64,000 nucleotides of DNA from positions 10,336,001-10,400,000 of the forward strand of contig NZ_CP069396.1 in the NCBI RefSeq assembly GCF_016887565.1, written 5' to 3'. Positions 1 through 16,400 of the stretch are shown in pieces; position 1 is the stretch's first letter; each line of letters starts with the position of its first letter. Below the pieces are notes generated by a model that made no database searches, was not told where the DNA came from, and worked only from the letters and a program-made list of their open reading frames with translations. The position numbers were made by a program, and so were the translations under genes. The stretch comes from Archangium violaceum. Its GTDB lineage: Bacteria; Myxococcota; Myxococcia; Myxococcales; Myxococcaceae.

Positions 1-300
1 CAGGCTCATGAACGATCCGGAGCAAACCCCGGAAGAGCCGATGAACGCCTGCATGCCCCCTGACCAGGAGAGGTCAGAACCTCGGCGGTGGTGACGGCGG
101 GCCGTCCGGTGGGCAGGCGGACGCACGGAGGAAACCGGTCTGTCGGTCTTACCGTCTCCCGTCCAATGCGCCGCGTCACGTCCCGATAAGGCCGTGAAAT
201 CACACCCCCTTTCCCCGGAGCACCCTGGCACGCGGGATGCTCTCCCCCTGTTCGCGAAGACAGAGGGGCAGGACGGACGGGGTTGGGTGGGTTGGGAGTC
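1..300. other. Intergenic stretch with no supported gene
   Basis: I see no credible coding region here. The only open frames are short, lack a ribosome binding site and have no recognisable motif. The stretch lies downstream of the aconitase gene, and the window edge cuts off whatever lies to the left. Confidence 0.5.
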
Positions 301-336
301 GGGAGGGGCCGCTGGGGGGCGGCTCCTCCCGATTTT
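301..336. terminator. Strong hairpin just past the aconitase stop codon
   Basis: A 12-bp stem (301-312 with 319-330, one G-T wobble) encloses a six-base loop. On the + strand it is followed by GATTTTT, a classic intrinsic terminator for rightward transcripts. For the leftward aconitase mRNA the stem begins about 17 bases after the stop codon but lacks a U tract. It may therefore work in one or both directions. Confidence 0.5.
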
Positions 337-347
337 TCTCGTCTGGA

Positions 348-3080
<2,733 letters not shown>

Positions 3081-3123
3081 TTGTAAGTGCCGTCCTTCCT
3101 TACCGTCCGCTGGGATCGAGCGT

Positions 3124-3152
3124 CTTCTAGGCTCGTCGAAAGCGGCTTGCAA
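3124..3152 (-). promoter_or_regulatory. Candidate sigma-70 promoter of acnA
   Basis: On the minus strand TTGCAA (3152-3147) and TAGAAG (3129-3124) are separated by exactly 17 bases. Each matches the consensus hexamers at four of six positions. Transcription would start near 3117 and give a leader of about 37 bases carrying the acnA ribosome site. This is motif reading only. Confidence 0.35.
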
Positions 3153-3231
3153 AGGGTTCCTGCGGGGGGTTCCAGAGGAGAACGGATGGGGGACTTTCAC
3201 CGTCCGTCCGGGTCGACCGGCACCCCCGAGG

Positions 3232-4410
3232 TCACACGCTCGAGTCGCCCTCGGGCAGGGAGCGCTCCGCGAGGACGCGGGCGGTACGCCGCAGGCGCTC
3301 GGCGCCGATCCGCATCAGCGCGTCGCGCATGCCCGGCTGGCTGAAGATGTGCCGCTCGCACGCCGAGCGATCCAGCCGCAGCAGCAGGCACGGGACGTCC
3401 GCGCGCACCATCGCCGTCACCGGCTTGTCCAGCAGCAGGGAGATCTCCCCGAGTACGTCGCCCTCGCGCAGCACCGGGTAGGGCGTCTCATGGCCGTCCG
3501 GGTGCACGTGGTAGGGGGTGCACCGGCCGCGCAGCAGCAGGTAGACGGCGTCTCCGGTGGCCCCGGCGGTGAGCAGCGTCGTGCCCGCCTCCACCCGCTG
3601 GAGCCGGAACTCGCGCGCCACCACCCGCTGCTGCTCGTACGGCAGCAGCGAGAACATCGGGTGGGTGCGCAGCAGGTTGTCCACCGCGCGCCTGCGGCAG
3701 AAGGCCTCCACCACCCGCATCAGCAGCGGATGCCGGCCGGACACCTGCAACAGCCGCTCCCGCGTCAGCTCCAGCAGCACGGAGGGGACGGCCGCCACCA
3801 GGCCCGCCGGCCGGGGCCCCTCGGCCAGCAGCGTCAGCTCCCCGAAGGCCCCGCCCTCCACCACCGAGGGCCCCGCCTGCCGCGAGCCGTCCTCCAGCGT
3901 CCGCACGATGTCCGCGCGCCCCTCCACCATGAAGACCATCGACGCGCCCTGCTCGCCCTCGCGCACCACCGTCTGGCCGGTCGCGCACGTGCGCACCTCC
4001 ACCGCGTCGAGCAGGGCCACGAACGCGTCACGGTCCAGCAGCGAGAAGAGGGGCACCGACAACGCCGGGTTCTCCCGGTCCAGCAGGGCCTCCACCTCGG
4101 CGGACGTCAGCTCCCCCGGGCCCTCGGCATGGCGCGCGTAGAGGCCCGCGATGAGGGCCTGGGTGCGGGTGTGCGCCGGTTCGAGCCTCGTCAGCGCCTT
4201 GCACGCCACGATGGCGCGCAGCAGCTGACTGCCATGGGCCCAGGCCTTCGCGAGCCCCTCGTAACCGGCGATGGCCTCCTGGGTGCGCCCCTCCGCCTCG
4301 AACCGCCGGAACTCGGAGAGCGCCACGTCCAGGCGCCCCCAGGCGGCCAGTTGCCCGGCGCGATCCCTCTGCCGAAGAAAGCTGTCCGCTCCGTCCGCCA
4401 TTTGTCTCAT
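3232..4410 (-). CDS. Protein with two cyclic-nucleotide-binding domains
   Basis: The 392-residue cytoplasmic protein has a helical, TPR-like first third (about 1-130) followed by two cNMP-binding beta-roll domains (about 135-255 and 260-385). Each begins with an FSLL entry motif. The second has [11 protein letters not shown], which resembles the phosphate-binding cassette GE; the first has GAFGELTLL. No DNA-binding helix-turn-helix follows, so it is not a standard CRP regulator and probably acts as a sensor or scaffold. Two ATG codons four residues apart (4410, 4401) are possible starts and neither has a clear ribosome site. It follows the LigD gene on the same strand, with a strong hairpin between them. 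The ligand is unknown. Confidence 0.8.
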   Translation of the reverse strand: MRQMADGADSFLRQRDRAGQLAAWGRLDVALSEFRRFEAEGRTQEAIAGYEGLAKAWAHGSQLLRAIVACKALTRLEPAHTRTQALIAGLYARHAEGPGELTSAEVEALLDRENPALSVPLFSLLDRDAFVALLDAVEVRTCATGQTVVREGEQGASMVFMVEGRADIVRTLEDGSRQAGPSVVEGGAFGELTLLAEGPRPAGLVAAVPSVLLELTRERLLQVSGRHPLLMRVVEAFCRRRAVDNLLRTHPMFSLLPYEQQRVVAREFRLQRVEAGTTLLTAGATGDAVYLLLRGRCTPYHVHPDGHETPYPVLREGDVLGEISLLLDKPVTAMVRADVPCLLLRLDRSACERHIFSQPGMRDALMRIGAERLRRTARVLAERSLPEGDSSV

Positions 4411-4497
4411 GTTCTCGGAGGGCGCACGCTACCACCGTACCTGGAATTGACTAGCGGTGTTTACCGTGTGAACTCCCAGACAGAGCACGCCCGACCT

Positions 4498-4540
4498 CGA
4501 GGCACCGCCGTATCGAATCTTGAGAAACGGAGGTGCCTCG
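4498..4540 (-). terminator. Long stem-loop after the LigD gene
   Basis: A 14-bp stem with one mismatch (4498-4511 with 4527-4540) closes a 15-base loop. On the minus strand it begins about 13 bases after the LigD stop codon. No U tract follows, so it may be a weak terminator or an mRNA 3'-end stabiliser. Confidence 0.5.
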
Positions 4541-4553
4541 CGCGCGTCCGAGC

Positions 4554-7214
4554 CTACCGCCGACGCTTCAGGGAAGAAGGGGGCAGCTTCTGCCCGCCGG
4601 CCAGGGCCGGGGCGAACAGGTCCCCCACCTTGTCCAGGCGTCGGCGCACCGTACCGAGGGTGAAGCGTGTGGGATCCAACCGCCGCGTCACCTCGGACCA
4701 CTTCAAGGGCGTGGACACCGGAGCGTGCGGCAGGGCGCGCAGGGAGTACGGCGCCACGAGCGTCTTGCCCCAGGCGTTCTGGTCCGCGTCCAGGTACAGC
4801 CGCCCCTGCCGCTCACGCTTGGCCCGCGCGGTGGTGGCCAGCTCCGGGTGCTCCCGGGCGAGCGCCTCGAATGTCGAGTGGGCGAACTCCCAGACCTGCT
4901 CGTAGGTGTGGCCGGGAGCGAGCGGCACCAGCACGTGCAGGCCCCGCTTGCCGGACGTCTTGGGCACGCTCGTCAGCTCCAACCCCTCCAGGTGGCGCCG
5001 CAACGAGGTGGCCAGCTGGATGAGGTCATCGAAGGTCCCATTGCCCGGGTCCAGATCGAAGAACACCCAATCCGGCTCCTCCAGGTGCCCGACCCGGCTC
5101 GACCAGATGTGCAGGGTGAGCGCGGACTGGTTGGCGAGCCACAGCAGCGACTCGGGCCGGTCCACCACCACGTGGGGCAGGTCTTTCGCCTCGTGGTGGT
5201 GGATGCACGCGGTGGTGAGCCAGTCCGGCGTGCCCTTCACGCCCTGGCGGAAGAAGCCCGGCTCGTCCACCCCTCGCGGCCACTGCTGCAGCGCGAGCGG
5301 CCGTCCGGCGAGCGCCGGCACCATCAGGGGCGCCACGTCCCGGAAGTAGGCGAACACGTCCGCCTTGGTGAAGCCCGGCTCGGGGAAGAGCACCCGCTCG
5401 CCATGGGTGAGCGCCACCAGCGGCGTACGGCCCTGCCTGGTGGTGGTGGTGGCCTCCTGCTCCTTGCGAGCCACGGAGGTCCTGCCCGCGGCCGCCGCGC
5501 CCCGGCGCACCTTGGTCCCGGTCCGCCGGTGGGGGCCTCGCGAGCTGGCCGCCTTCCGCCCCGAGTCACGCACCGGGGCACTGCGCGGCCGCTCCCGCAC
5601 GCACTCCTCGGGGCGCTTGTCACTGCGTAGACCCTGGAAGGAGGGATGGCGCAGACGGCCGTCCTCGGTCCACTCGGTGAAGGCCACCTGGGCCACGTAG
5701 CGGGGCTTCACCCAGCGCGCCTCCTCGTTGCGCAGGGCGTCCCGAACGAAGGGAGCGTCCTCCACCGGCGACTTCTTCACCACGTCGCGCGACAGACGCG
5801 AGAGCAGCTCGCGCCGCACCTTCGCGCTGTAGCCCGTGCCCACCTTGCCCGCGTAGTGCCAGCCCTCGCCCTCGCGCACCGCCACCAGCAGCGAGCCGAG
5901 CTCCGGCCGCTCGTTGGCCATGGGCGTGAAGCCCACGATGGCCACCTCCTGGTTGGCCTGCACCTTCAGCTTGAGCCACGTGGCGCTCCGGCCCGGCGTG
6001 TAGGGGCTGCCCACGCGCTTGGCCATGACGCCTTCCCATTCGTTGCGCCTCGCCTCCGCCAGCGCCTCGCTCGCGCTGCCCTCCACCCGCTCGGCGAGCG
6101 CCAGCGGTGGCTTCACCCGCGCGAGGAGCCGCTCGAGTCGCTCGCGGCGCTCCTCCAGTGGCAGGGCACGCAGGTCTTCCCCGTCGAGCCACAGCAGGTC
6201 GAAGATGACGAAGCGCTCCTCGGCGCCCTGGCCGAGCAGCTGGAAGCGCGAGCGGCCGTGCGCGTCCAGGGCCACGATCTCCCCATCCACCACCGTCTCG
6301 TGCTCGCCGAGCGTCTCGAGCGCCCGGGCGATGGCCGGGAAGCGGAGGGACAGGTCATTCGCGCCGCGCGACTGAAGCGCGACCCGGCCTCCCTGGAGCC
6401 CGGCGAGCGCGCGGAAGCCGTCGTACTTCACCTCGAAGCGCCAGTCGGCCCCCTCGGTGGCGTCCACCTGGGCCAGCGTCGCCAGCATGGGCGAGCCCAC
6501 CCGCTCCAGCAGCGCCTCGGGCGTGCGGACGCGCGTGGCCCGGCGCGAGGGACTCGCTTTTCGCGCGGACTTCTTTCGCGCCGACTTCGCGGTGGCGGCG
6601 CTCCGGGTGCGGCGCGTGGGCCCGCGGGTGGCGCGCTGTCCGGACTTCACGGACTCGGGGCGCTCCGCCGCGACGTCGTAGCCGGCCCGCTCGGTGCCGT
6701 CCTTTGCTTTGAAGCACAACCACTGCGCCTTCTTCCCACTGGGACGCGTGCGGATGAGGTGCCACTCCCCCTCGAGCTTCTGTCCGTGCAGCGCCACGTG
6801 CAGCCTCCCCCGAGCGAGCTGCTCGGAGGCCTGGCCCGGCGGCACCGTGTCGAAGGTGCCCGAGTCCCAGAGAATCGAATCGCCCGCCCCATAGCTGCCC
6901 TCGGGGATGCGGCCCTCGAAGGTGGCGTAGGCCAGCGGGTGGTCCTCGGTCTGCACCGCCAGCCGCTTGTCCGCGGGGTCATAGCTGGGGCCCTTGGGAA
7001 TGGCCCAGCTCACCAGCACCCCGTCTATCTCCAGCCGCAGGTCGTAATGCAGCCGCGTGGCGTCGTGCTTGTGCACCACGAAGACGGGTCCACTCCCTCC
7101 ACGCGGCGCCGGGACTTCCGGCGCGGGCTCGGAAGTGCTGGTGAAGTCACGCTTCTCACGGTAGGTACGCAATCGCTCCCGGGCGGAGCCACTGGGTCGT
7201 CGAGGGGTCGCCAT
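4554..7214 (-). CDS. ligD: Multidomain ATP-dependent DNA ligase LigD
   Basis: This is a non-homologous end-joining enzyme that processes, extends and seals double-strand breaks, normally with Ku. Domain order is phosphoesterase (about 35-185, with HKHDATRLHYDLRLE), ligase (about 235-540, with the nucleotidyl-lysine motif KYDG), then primase-polymerase (about 600-870, with FFDLDPG supplying metal ligands). A Lys/Arg/Ala-rich linker separates the phosphoesterase and ligase parts, and another basic linker precedes the polymerase. This PE-LIG-POL order is the Pseudomonas-type arrangement; mycobacteria use POL-PE-LIG. I chose ATG 7214; a GTG two codons upstream (7220) is equally possible. No ku gene is in the window. 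Confidence 0.92.
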   Translation of the reverse strand: MATPRRPSGSARERLRTYREKRDFTSTSEPAPEVPAPRGGSGPVFVVHKHDATRLHYDLRLEIDGVLVSWAIPKGPSYDPADKRLAVQTEDHPLAYATFEGRIPEGSYGAGDSILWDSGTFDTVPPGQASEQLARGRLHVALHGQKLEGEWHLIRTRPSGKKAQWLCFKAKDGTERAGYDVAAERPESVKSGQRATRGPTRRTRSAATAKSARKKSARKASPSRRATRVRTPEALLERVGSPMLATLAQVDATEGADWRFEVKYDGFRALAGLQGGRVALQSRGANDLSLRFPAIARALETLGEHETVVDGEIVALDAHGRSRFQLLGQGAEERFVIFDLLWLDGEDLRALPLEERRERLERLLARVKPPLALAERVEGSASEALAEARRNEWEGVMAKRVGSPYTPGRSATWLKLKVQANQEVAIVGFTPMANERPELGSLLVAVREGEGWHYAGKVGTGYSAKVRRELLSRLSRDVVKKSPVEDAPFVRDALRNEEARWVKPRYVAQVAFTEWTEDGRLRHPSFQGLRSDKRPEECVRERPRSAPVRDSGRKAASSRGPHRRTGTKVRRGAAAAGRTSVARKEQEATTTTRQGRTPLVALTHGERVLFPEPGFTKADVFAYFRDVAPLMVPALAGRPLALQQWPRGVDEPGFFRQGVKGTPDWLTTACIHHHEAKDLPHVVVDRPESLLWLANQSALTLHIWSSRVGHLEEPDWVFFDLDPGNGTFDDLIQLATSLRRHLEGLELTSVPKTSGKRGLHVLVPLAPGHTYEQVWEFAHSTFEALAREHPELATTARAKRERQGRLYLDADQNAWGKTLVAPYSLRALPHAPVSTPLKWSEVTRRLDPTRFTLGTVRRRLDKVGDLFAPALAGGQKLPPSSLKRRR

Positions 7215-7392
7215 ACCCACAGGGTTGGCACGCCCGGCCGTTCCGGCAAAAGCCCGCCCGGCGGTTCACTGCCCTGCTCTCTCCAAAGGAGATCCGAGGG
7301 AGGCTGGCGAGGAGGCGTCCGGCTGTCTGGGGGGCCCGCCAGCAGGGCGGAGACGTCGTCCGGGGGTGGGCCCCAGTGTACAGTGAGAAGCC

Positions 7393-8997
7393 ATGAATGA
7401 AGGTCAGCTGGATGACGTGATCACACTCACCCGGCAGAAACCCAGCGCAGGCGCTCAGTCCCGTCGCCGCGTTCCAGCCCTTACCATTGTCTCGCACCCC
7501 GACATGCGGCGGGTGGGTGAACGGCTCCTGCTGGGCGAGCTGCTCACCGGCGGGGAGGTGCACCTGTCGCGGATGGCGCCGGAGTTCGCGCGGCCCGGTG
7601 GCGGCGCGGGAGGGCCCCTCGGCGATCGCGGCCTGAGCAGGAAGCCGCTGCGCTTCGTGTCCGCCGGAGAGGGGCGGCTGCGGCTGCTCGTCGACGAGGG
7701 GGGCACCCAGGTGGTGGCGGGTGAGCCGATCCGGGGAGGCCGGGAGTTCGGACCCGAGGAGCTGACCCCGGGCGTCCCGCTCGAGCTCGCCGAGCGCGTG
7801 GTGCTCCTGCTGCACCTGATGGAGCCCGAGATGGACGAGCCCTCCACGGATCCGCTGGGCATGGTGGGTGAGAGCACGAGTACCCGGCGCGTGCGCGCAC
7901 ACATCGAGCAGATCGCCGACCTGGAAGTACCGGTGCTCATCCGGGGCGAGACGGGAACGGGCAAGGAGCTGGTGGCCCGGGCCATCCACGAGCGGAGCAA
8001 GCGCCGTGGCGAGCGGTTCATCAGCGTGAACCTGGGCGCCATCCCCAAGGAGCTGGCCGCCGCGGAGCTCTTCGGCGCGCACAAGGGCGCCTATACGGGC
8101 GCCACGAGGGAGCGCGAGGGCTTCTTCCGCGCCGCCCAGGGGGGAACCCTGTTCCTCGACGAGGTGGGCGAGGCTCCCCCCGAGGTCCAGGTGATGCTGC
8201 TGCGCGTGCTGGAGACGGGCGAGATGTACCCGGTGGGCGGGCACACCCCCGTCACCACGGACGTGCGCCTGGTGGCGGCGACGGATGCCAACCTGGAGGC
8301 GCGCATCCTCGAGGGACGCTTCAAGGCCCCGCTGCTGCACCGGCTGACCGGCTATGACATCCGCGTGCCGCCACTGCGCGAGCGCCGCGAGGACATCGGC
8401 CTGCTCGTCCTCCACTTCGCCCGCGAGGAGCTCGAGGCGATCGGCGAGTCCTGGCGTCTGAACCCCACCGACTCCTCCGCCGAGCCGTGGCTGCCGGCCT
8501 CGCTGGCGGCCCGCCTCGTCCGCTACTCCTGGCCCGGCAACATCCGCCAGCTGCGCAACCTGGTCCGGCAGCTGATCATCACCAGCCGGGGCCAGCCGCA
8601 CCTGCGGGTGGATCCCCGGCTCGAGCGCGAGCTGGGCTCCGTCACGCCCCTGCCCGCGGGACGCGCCCTCTCCACCCAGGAAACGCCGGCGCCCAGGACG
8701 CCCCCCGCGCCCCGCCGCAAGCCCTCGGACATCTCCGAGCAGGAGCTCCTCGCCGCACTGCGGGCGAACTCGTGGGATCTCAAACCCACGGCGGATCAGC
8801 TCGGCATCCCCCGCTCCTCCATCTATGACCTGATCGACCGCAGCAAGCACATCCGCACCGCGGGAGACCTGAGCACGGAGGAGATCACCCGCTGCCACCA
8901 GGAGTGCCAGGGCAACCTGGAGGCCATGGTGCAACGCCTGGAGGTCTCCAGGCAGGCCCTGCGCCGCCGCATCAAGGAGCTGGGGCTCGAGACCTGA
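7393..8997 (+). CDS. Sigma-54 activator with FHA-like N-terminus and two C-terminal HTHs
   Basis: This is an AAA+ enhancer-binding protein that opens sigma-54 promoters. Residues about 25-130 resemble a divergent FHA domain, which would bind phosphothreonine and so link it to Ser/Thr kinases; myxobacteria have many such proteins. The AAA+ core (about 155-390) has the Walker A motif GETGTGKE, the sigma-54 contact loop GAYTGA (the accepted Tyr variant of GAFTGA) and Walker B LFLDEVGE. The C-terminus appears to carry two Fis-like helix-turn-helix units in tandem (about 450-485 and 495-534), which is unusual. There is no receiver domain, so control is probably through FHA binding. Start ATG 7393. 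Confidence 0.88.
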   Translation: MNEGQLDDVITLTRQKPSAGAQSRRRVPALTIVSHPDMRRVGERLLLGELLTGGEVHLSRMAPEFARPGGGAGGPLGDRGLSRKPLRFVSAGEGRLRLLVDEGGTQVVAGEPIRGGREFGPEELTPGVPLELAERVVLLLHLMEPEMDEPSTDPLGMVGESTSTRRVRAHIEQIADLEVPVLIRGETGTGKELVARAIHERSKRRGERFISVNLGAIPKELAAAELFGAHKGAYTGATREREGFFRAAQGGTLFLDEVGEAPPEVQVMLLRVLETGEMYPVGGHTPVTTDVRLVAATDANLEARILEGRFKAPLLHRLTGYDIRVPPLRERREDIGLLVLHFAREELEAIGESWRLNPTDSSAEPWLPASLAARLVRYSWPGNIRQLRNLVRQLIITSRGQPHLRVDPRLERELGSVTPLPAGRALSTQETPAPRTPPAPRRKPSDISEQELLAALRANSWDLKPTADQLGIPRSSIYDLIDRSKHIRTAGDLSTEEITRCHQECQGNLEAMVQRLEVSRQALRRRIKELGLET

Positions 8998-9014
8998 AGG
9001 CGTCCGGAACACGG

Positions 9015-9038
9015 TTCGACACCGCTCGACATGTCGAG
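9015..9038. promoter_or_regulatory. TCGACA/TGTCGA palindrome cluster
   Basis: A perfect 14-bp palindrome, CTCGACATGTCGAG (9025-9038), is preceded ten bases earlier by another TCGACA copy (9016-9021). It lies between the sigma-54 activator and the small peptide gene. Related TGTCGAC copies occur between the two divergent kinase genes near 13.2 kb, which suggests a shared regulator. Confidence 0.3.
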
Positions 9039-9194
9039 ACCCGCTCCGACGGCCAGATTTCCCGGCAATCCCCGTGGGTAGAGGCAGCGCGAATGACCCA
9101 ACGGGACGGCATGCGCCTTGCTCTGGCCCGCGAGCGCCCGACATCGGGTAGATTGCCGGGCGCCACGACATTCACGAAGTCAGGAGGGGACGCC

Positions 9195-9386
9195 ATGCAG
9201 CCCGAGAAGACGTCTATCAGCGATGAGAACGCGAACGATCCGGTGCAGGGAGCGGCGCTGCGGGTGACGGCGAACGCGAGTCGCCAGGGCGCGAGCACTC
9301 CGAACACCACCTACAGCCTGGGCCGGGTGGGCTCGAGCGTGGATGATGGTGGTGGGCACACGGATCCGCCCGACGTGGACGGGTGA
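9195..9386 (+). CDS. Small 63-residue peptide of unknown function
   Basis: This short gene has a near-ideal ribosome site (AGGAGGGG, 9182-9189) five bases before ATG 9195 and ends at 9386. The peptide is hydrophilic, with no cysteine, no membrane segment and no signal peptide. It is rich in Ser, Thr, Asn, Asp and Gly and ends in an acidic GHTDPPDVDG tail. It lies between a sigma-54/FHA activator and a convergent kinase-TPR gene. I do not recognise a family. A modified-peptide precursor or a small kinase substrate are possibilities, but no maturation enzyme is adjacent. The upstream gap of about 200 bases carries the TGTCGA palindrome, so it could have its own promoter. Confidence 0.5.
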   Translation: MQPEKTSISDENANDPVQGAALRVTANASRQGASTPNTTYSLGRVGSSVDDGGGHTDPPDVDG

Positions 9387-9423
9387 GGGAGAGCACTCCA
9401 CCCCGGCCCTCGCGTCCGCATGA

Positions 9424-13089
<3,666 letters not shown>

Positions 13090-13404
13090 GGGAAGTCCCC
13101 CTGACGGCGGCGAGGAGCGCCATGCTACAGCGACGGGACCGGGGGTGCATGACCCTGGAGGGTCCGGCCAGCCACTCCTATCGTCCGAGAATCGAGGAGG
13201 CGGACGAGCCAGGACGTTCCGACAGGTTGAATGTCGACTGGGGCATGTCGACCGTCATGTCCCGACCCCCCGCGTCCAGGGACTCCGTCATCCACGCCAG
13301 TGGAGCATTCAGCCGGAACCCTGGCTGCCTACGGCGTTGTTTCATGACGGCCCGGCTCCTACTTTCCCTTCGGCAACCCGCCACCAGGACGAGGAACCGG
13401 GAAC
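13090..13404. promoter_or_regulatory. Divergent kinase intergenic region with TGTCGAC direct repeats
   Basis: This 315-base gap separates two divergent kinase genes and contains no gene. Two exact TGTCGAC copies lie at 13232-13238 and 13246-13252, spaced 14 bases, with a looser TGTCCCGAC copy beginning at 13258. The spacing would suit a repeated operator for a dimeric regulator. I cannot identify a convincing promoter. Confidence 0.35.
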
Positions 13405-16400
13405 ATGCGGGAGCACATCGAGCCCCAGCACGAGAGAGCGCGGCAACCGGGGTCCGAGGACGTCCTGGAGGAGGTCGACTCCGAGCTGGACTTCGGAGAC
13501 TCCTTCCTGGCGCAGGTGGCCCACTCCGTCCCCCAGGTGATGCGCAAGCCGAGACCCGGTGAGCGGATGGGCGGCAGGGACGGCCGCAGGTTCGAGATCC
13601 TCGAGGAGCTGGGAGGCGGGGCCATGGGGCTGGTGTTCCGCGCGCGGGACGCGGAGCTGCAGCGCGTGGTGGCGCTCAAGTTCCTGCTGCCGCGCGAGGA
13701 GGGGCCGGGCGAGAACCGCATGGTGGCGCTGCTCAAGCAGGAGGCCCGGGCGGTGGCCCAGCTCGACCACGAGAACATCGTCCGCATCTTCGACGTGTCC
13801 GAATGGGAGGGGGGCTCGTGGGAGCGACCGGTCCCCTTCCTGGTCATGGAGTGTCTGGAGGGAGAGCCGCTCTCCACGCAGCTCCAGCGGGGACTGCCCG
13901 GGCTCAAGCGCTCGGTGGAGATCCTCGAGAGCGTGGCCGCGGGACTGGCGCACGCGCACCAGCGGCACATCATCCACCGCGACCTCAAGCCCAGCAACGT
14001 GTTCATCACGCAGCGGGGGACGGTGAAGCTGTTGGACTTCGGACTGGCGTACCTCATGTCCTCCAGCTCGCCGGACGTGCCCAACCTGCCCACCGCGGGC
14101 ACGCCCCCCTACATGGCGCCCGAGCAGTGGAGGGGCGAGGCACTGGACGAGCGGACGGACATCTGGGCGGCCGGCATCCTGATGTACGAGCTGCTCACCC
14201 GGGAGCTGCCCTATCCGAGCGCCTCGCTCGAGGAGCTGCGCGAGCACGTGACGTCGGCGGCGCAGGTCCCCACCCTGCGCCTGCGCCACCCGGAGCTGCC
14301 CGAGGAGGTGGAGCGGCTCGTGGCCTCGGCGCTGGCCAAGGAGCCGGCCCGGCGCCTGGCCTCCGCCCAGGAGCTGCGAGAGGAGCTGCGGGAGCTCGCG
14401 GAGCGGCTCGGGCTGCGGCAGGAGGCGCCGAGGGCGGTGGAGTTCCAGCGCCGGACGGTGACACTGGTGTCCTGCCGGTTGACGGGGTTCGAGGGCTCGC
14501 TGGAGCAGCTCGACCCCGAGGACTTCAGTGAGCTGGAGGCCACCTTCCACCGGAGCTGCGCGGAGCTCATCCAACGGCACGGCGGCTCCATCGCCCTGTC
14601 CATGGGAGACGAGGTGCTGGCCTGCTTCGGCTACCCCCTGGCGCACGAGGAGGACTCGGAGCACGCGGTGCGCGCGGCGATGGAGCTGGTGCGGCACTTC
14701 GCGGAGGGACATGAGCCACTCCCCTCCCCGGATGCCCGGCTGGCCGTGAAGGTCGGCATCCACACGGACGTGGTGGCCCTGGACGAGCGCGCCGGGGGAC
14801 ACCGGGGACAGGCGCTCGCCATCCAGGGCGAGGCGCCGCGGATCGCCAGCTGGCTGTCGCGACAGGCCGAGCCCGGCGCGGTGGTCCTCAGCGGCACCAC
14901 CTGCAAGTTGGTGCGCGGGCTCTGCGAGCTCGAGGCGCTCGGCGGGCACGCCTTCGAGGGGCTGGCGGGAACGCTGAACGTGGACGTCTGCCGCCTGGTG
15001 CGCGAGCGGAAGGTGGTGTCCCGGTTCGATCGGTCGCGCGTCTCAGGCACGCTCACGCCGCTGGTGGGACGCGAGCGCGAGCTGGGACAGCTCCTCGACC
15101 ACTGGGAACGGGCGCGACAGGGCCACGGCGGCTCCGTCCTGCTCGTTGGCGAGGCCGGCATCGGCAAGTCCCGCCTCGTCCAGGAGGTGCGCGAGCGGGT
15201 GGAGACGGAGCCGAGCCTGTGCCTGCGCTGCCAGTGCTGGTCGCAGTCCAGCACCAGCGCCTTCCACCCCGTCATCGAGATGCTCCAGCACCTGTGCCAG
15301 GAAGACGGCTCCGCGAGGGACCTCCAGGAGCAGCTGCGAGGGCTGGCGCAGCGCTCGGGCGTGTCCCCGGAGCACATGCGGGTGATGGTCTCCTTCCTCT
15401 CGCTGCCATTGCAGGGCGGGGAGCCGGCCTCGTCCCAGCTCTCGCCGGAGCGGCGCAAGGAGCTGGTGCTCGAATCACTGGTGGCCCTGTTGCTGCGGGC
15501 CGCGCAGGACCGCCCGGTGCTCGTCGTGGTGGAGGATCTGCACTGGGCGGACCCGTCCACGCTGCAACTGCTCGGCTCCATGATGGAGCGCATCGCGCGC
15601 GCCCGCGTGATGGTGCTGCTCAGCGCTCGCCCCGAGTTCCAGCCCCCCTGGCCTCCGCCCGGGTTCAAACGGCTCGTGCTGGAGCGATTGTCGGCGGATT
15701 GCACGGCGAAGCTGGTGCGGGAGTCCGCGCACGGCACGCGATTGACGGAAGAGACGGTGCACCAGCTGGTGGCGAAGACGGATGGCATCCCGCTCTTCGT
15801 CGAGGAGATGACGCACATGGTGCTGGAGCGGGCGCCGGGCTCGGGCGAGCTGCCCTCCTCCATCCCGATGAGCCTGCACGAGCTGCTGCTGGCGCGGCTG
15901 GACATGCTGCCCTCGCGGCAGAAGGCCCTGGCCCAGCTGTGCGCGGTGGCGGGACGCGACTTCACCTTCCCCCTGCTGGCGGCGCTCACCCGGCACGAGG
16001 AAGGCGGACTGCGCAGGGACCTGGAAGGACTGATGGCCACGGGGCTGCTGCAGCGGCAGGAGGAGGAGGAAGAAGACTCGGTGCCGGGCTACCAGTTCCG
16101 CCACGCGCTCATCCAGGAGGCGGCCTACCAGTCCCTGCTGCGCAAGACGCGGCGCCACCACCACCAGCGGATCGCCCAGGTGCTGGTGGAGCAGTTCCCC
16201 GAACAGGTGGAGACACGGCCGGAGTTGCTGGCGCACCACTACACGGAGGCGGGACAGTACGCGCTGGCCATCCAGCACTGGTCGCGGGCGGGGACGCGCG
16301 CCAGCCAGCGCTCGGCCAACCTGGAGGCCATCAGCCATCTGAAGAACGCCCTGCGGCTGCTGCACCACCTGCCGGATGCCGTGCAGCGCAAGGAGCAGGA

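Noticed and set aside
7156-9171. 671-residue frame opposite the sigma-54 activator
   Set aside because: Low-complexity mirror frame; the + strand has Walker and GAYTGA motifs.
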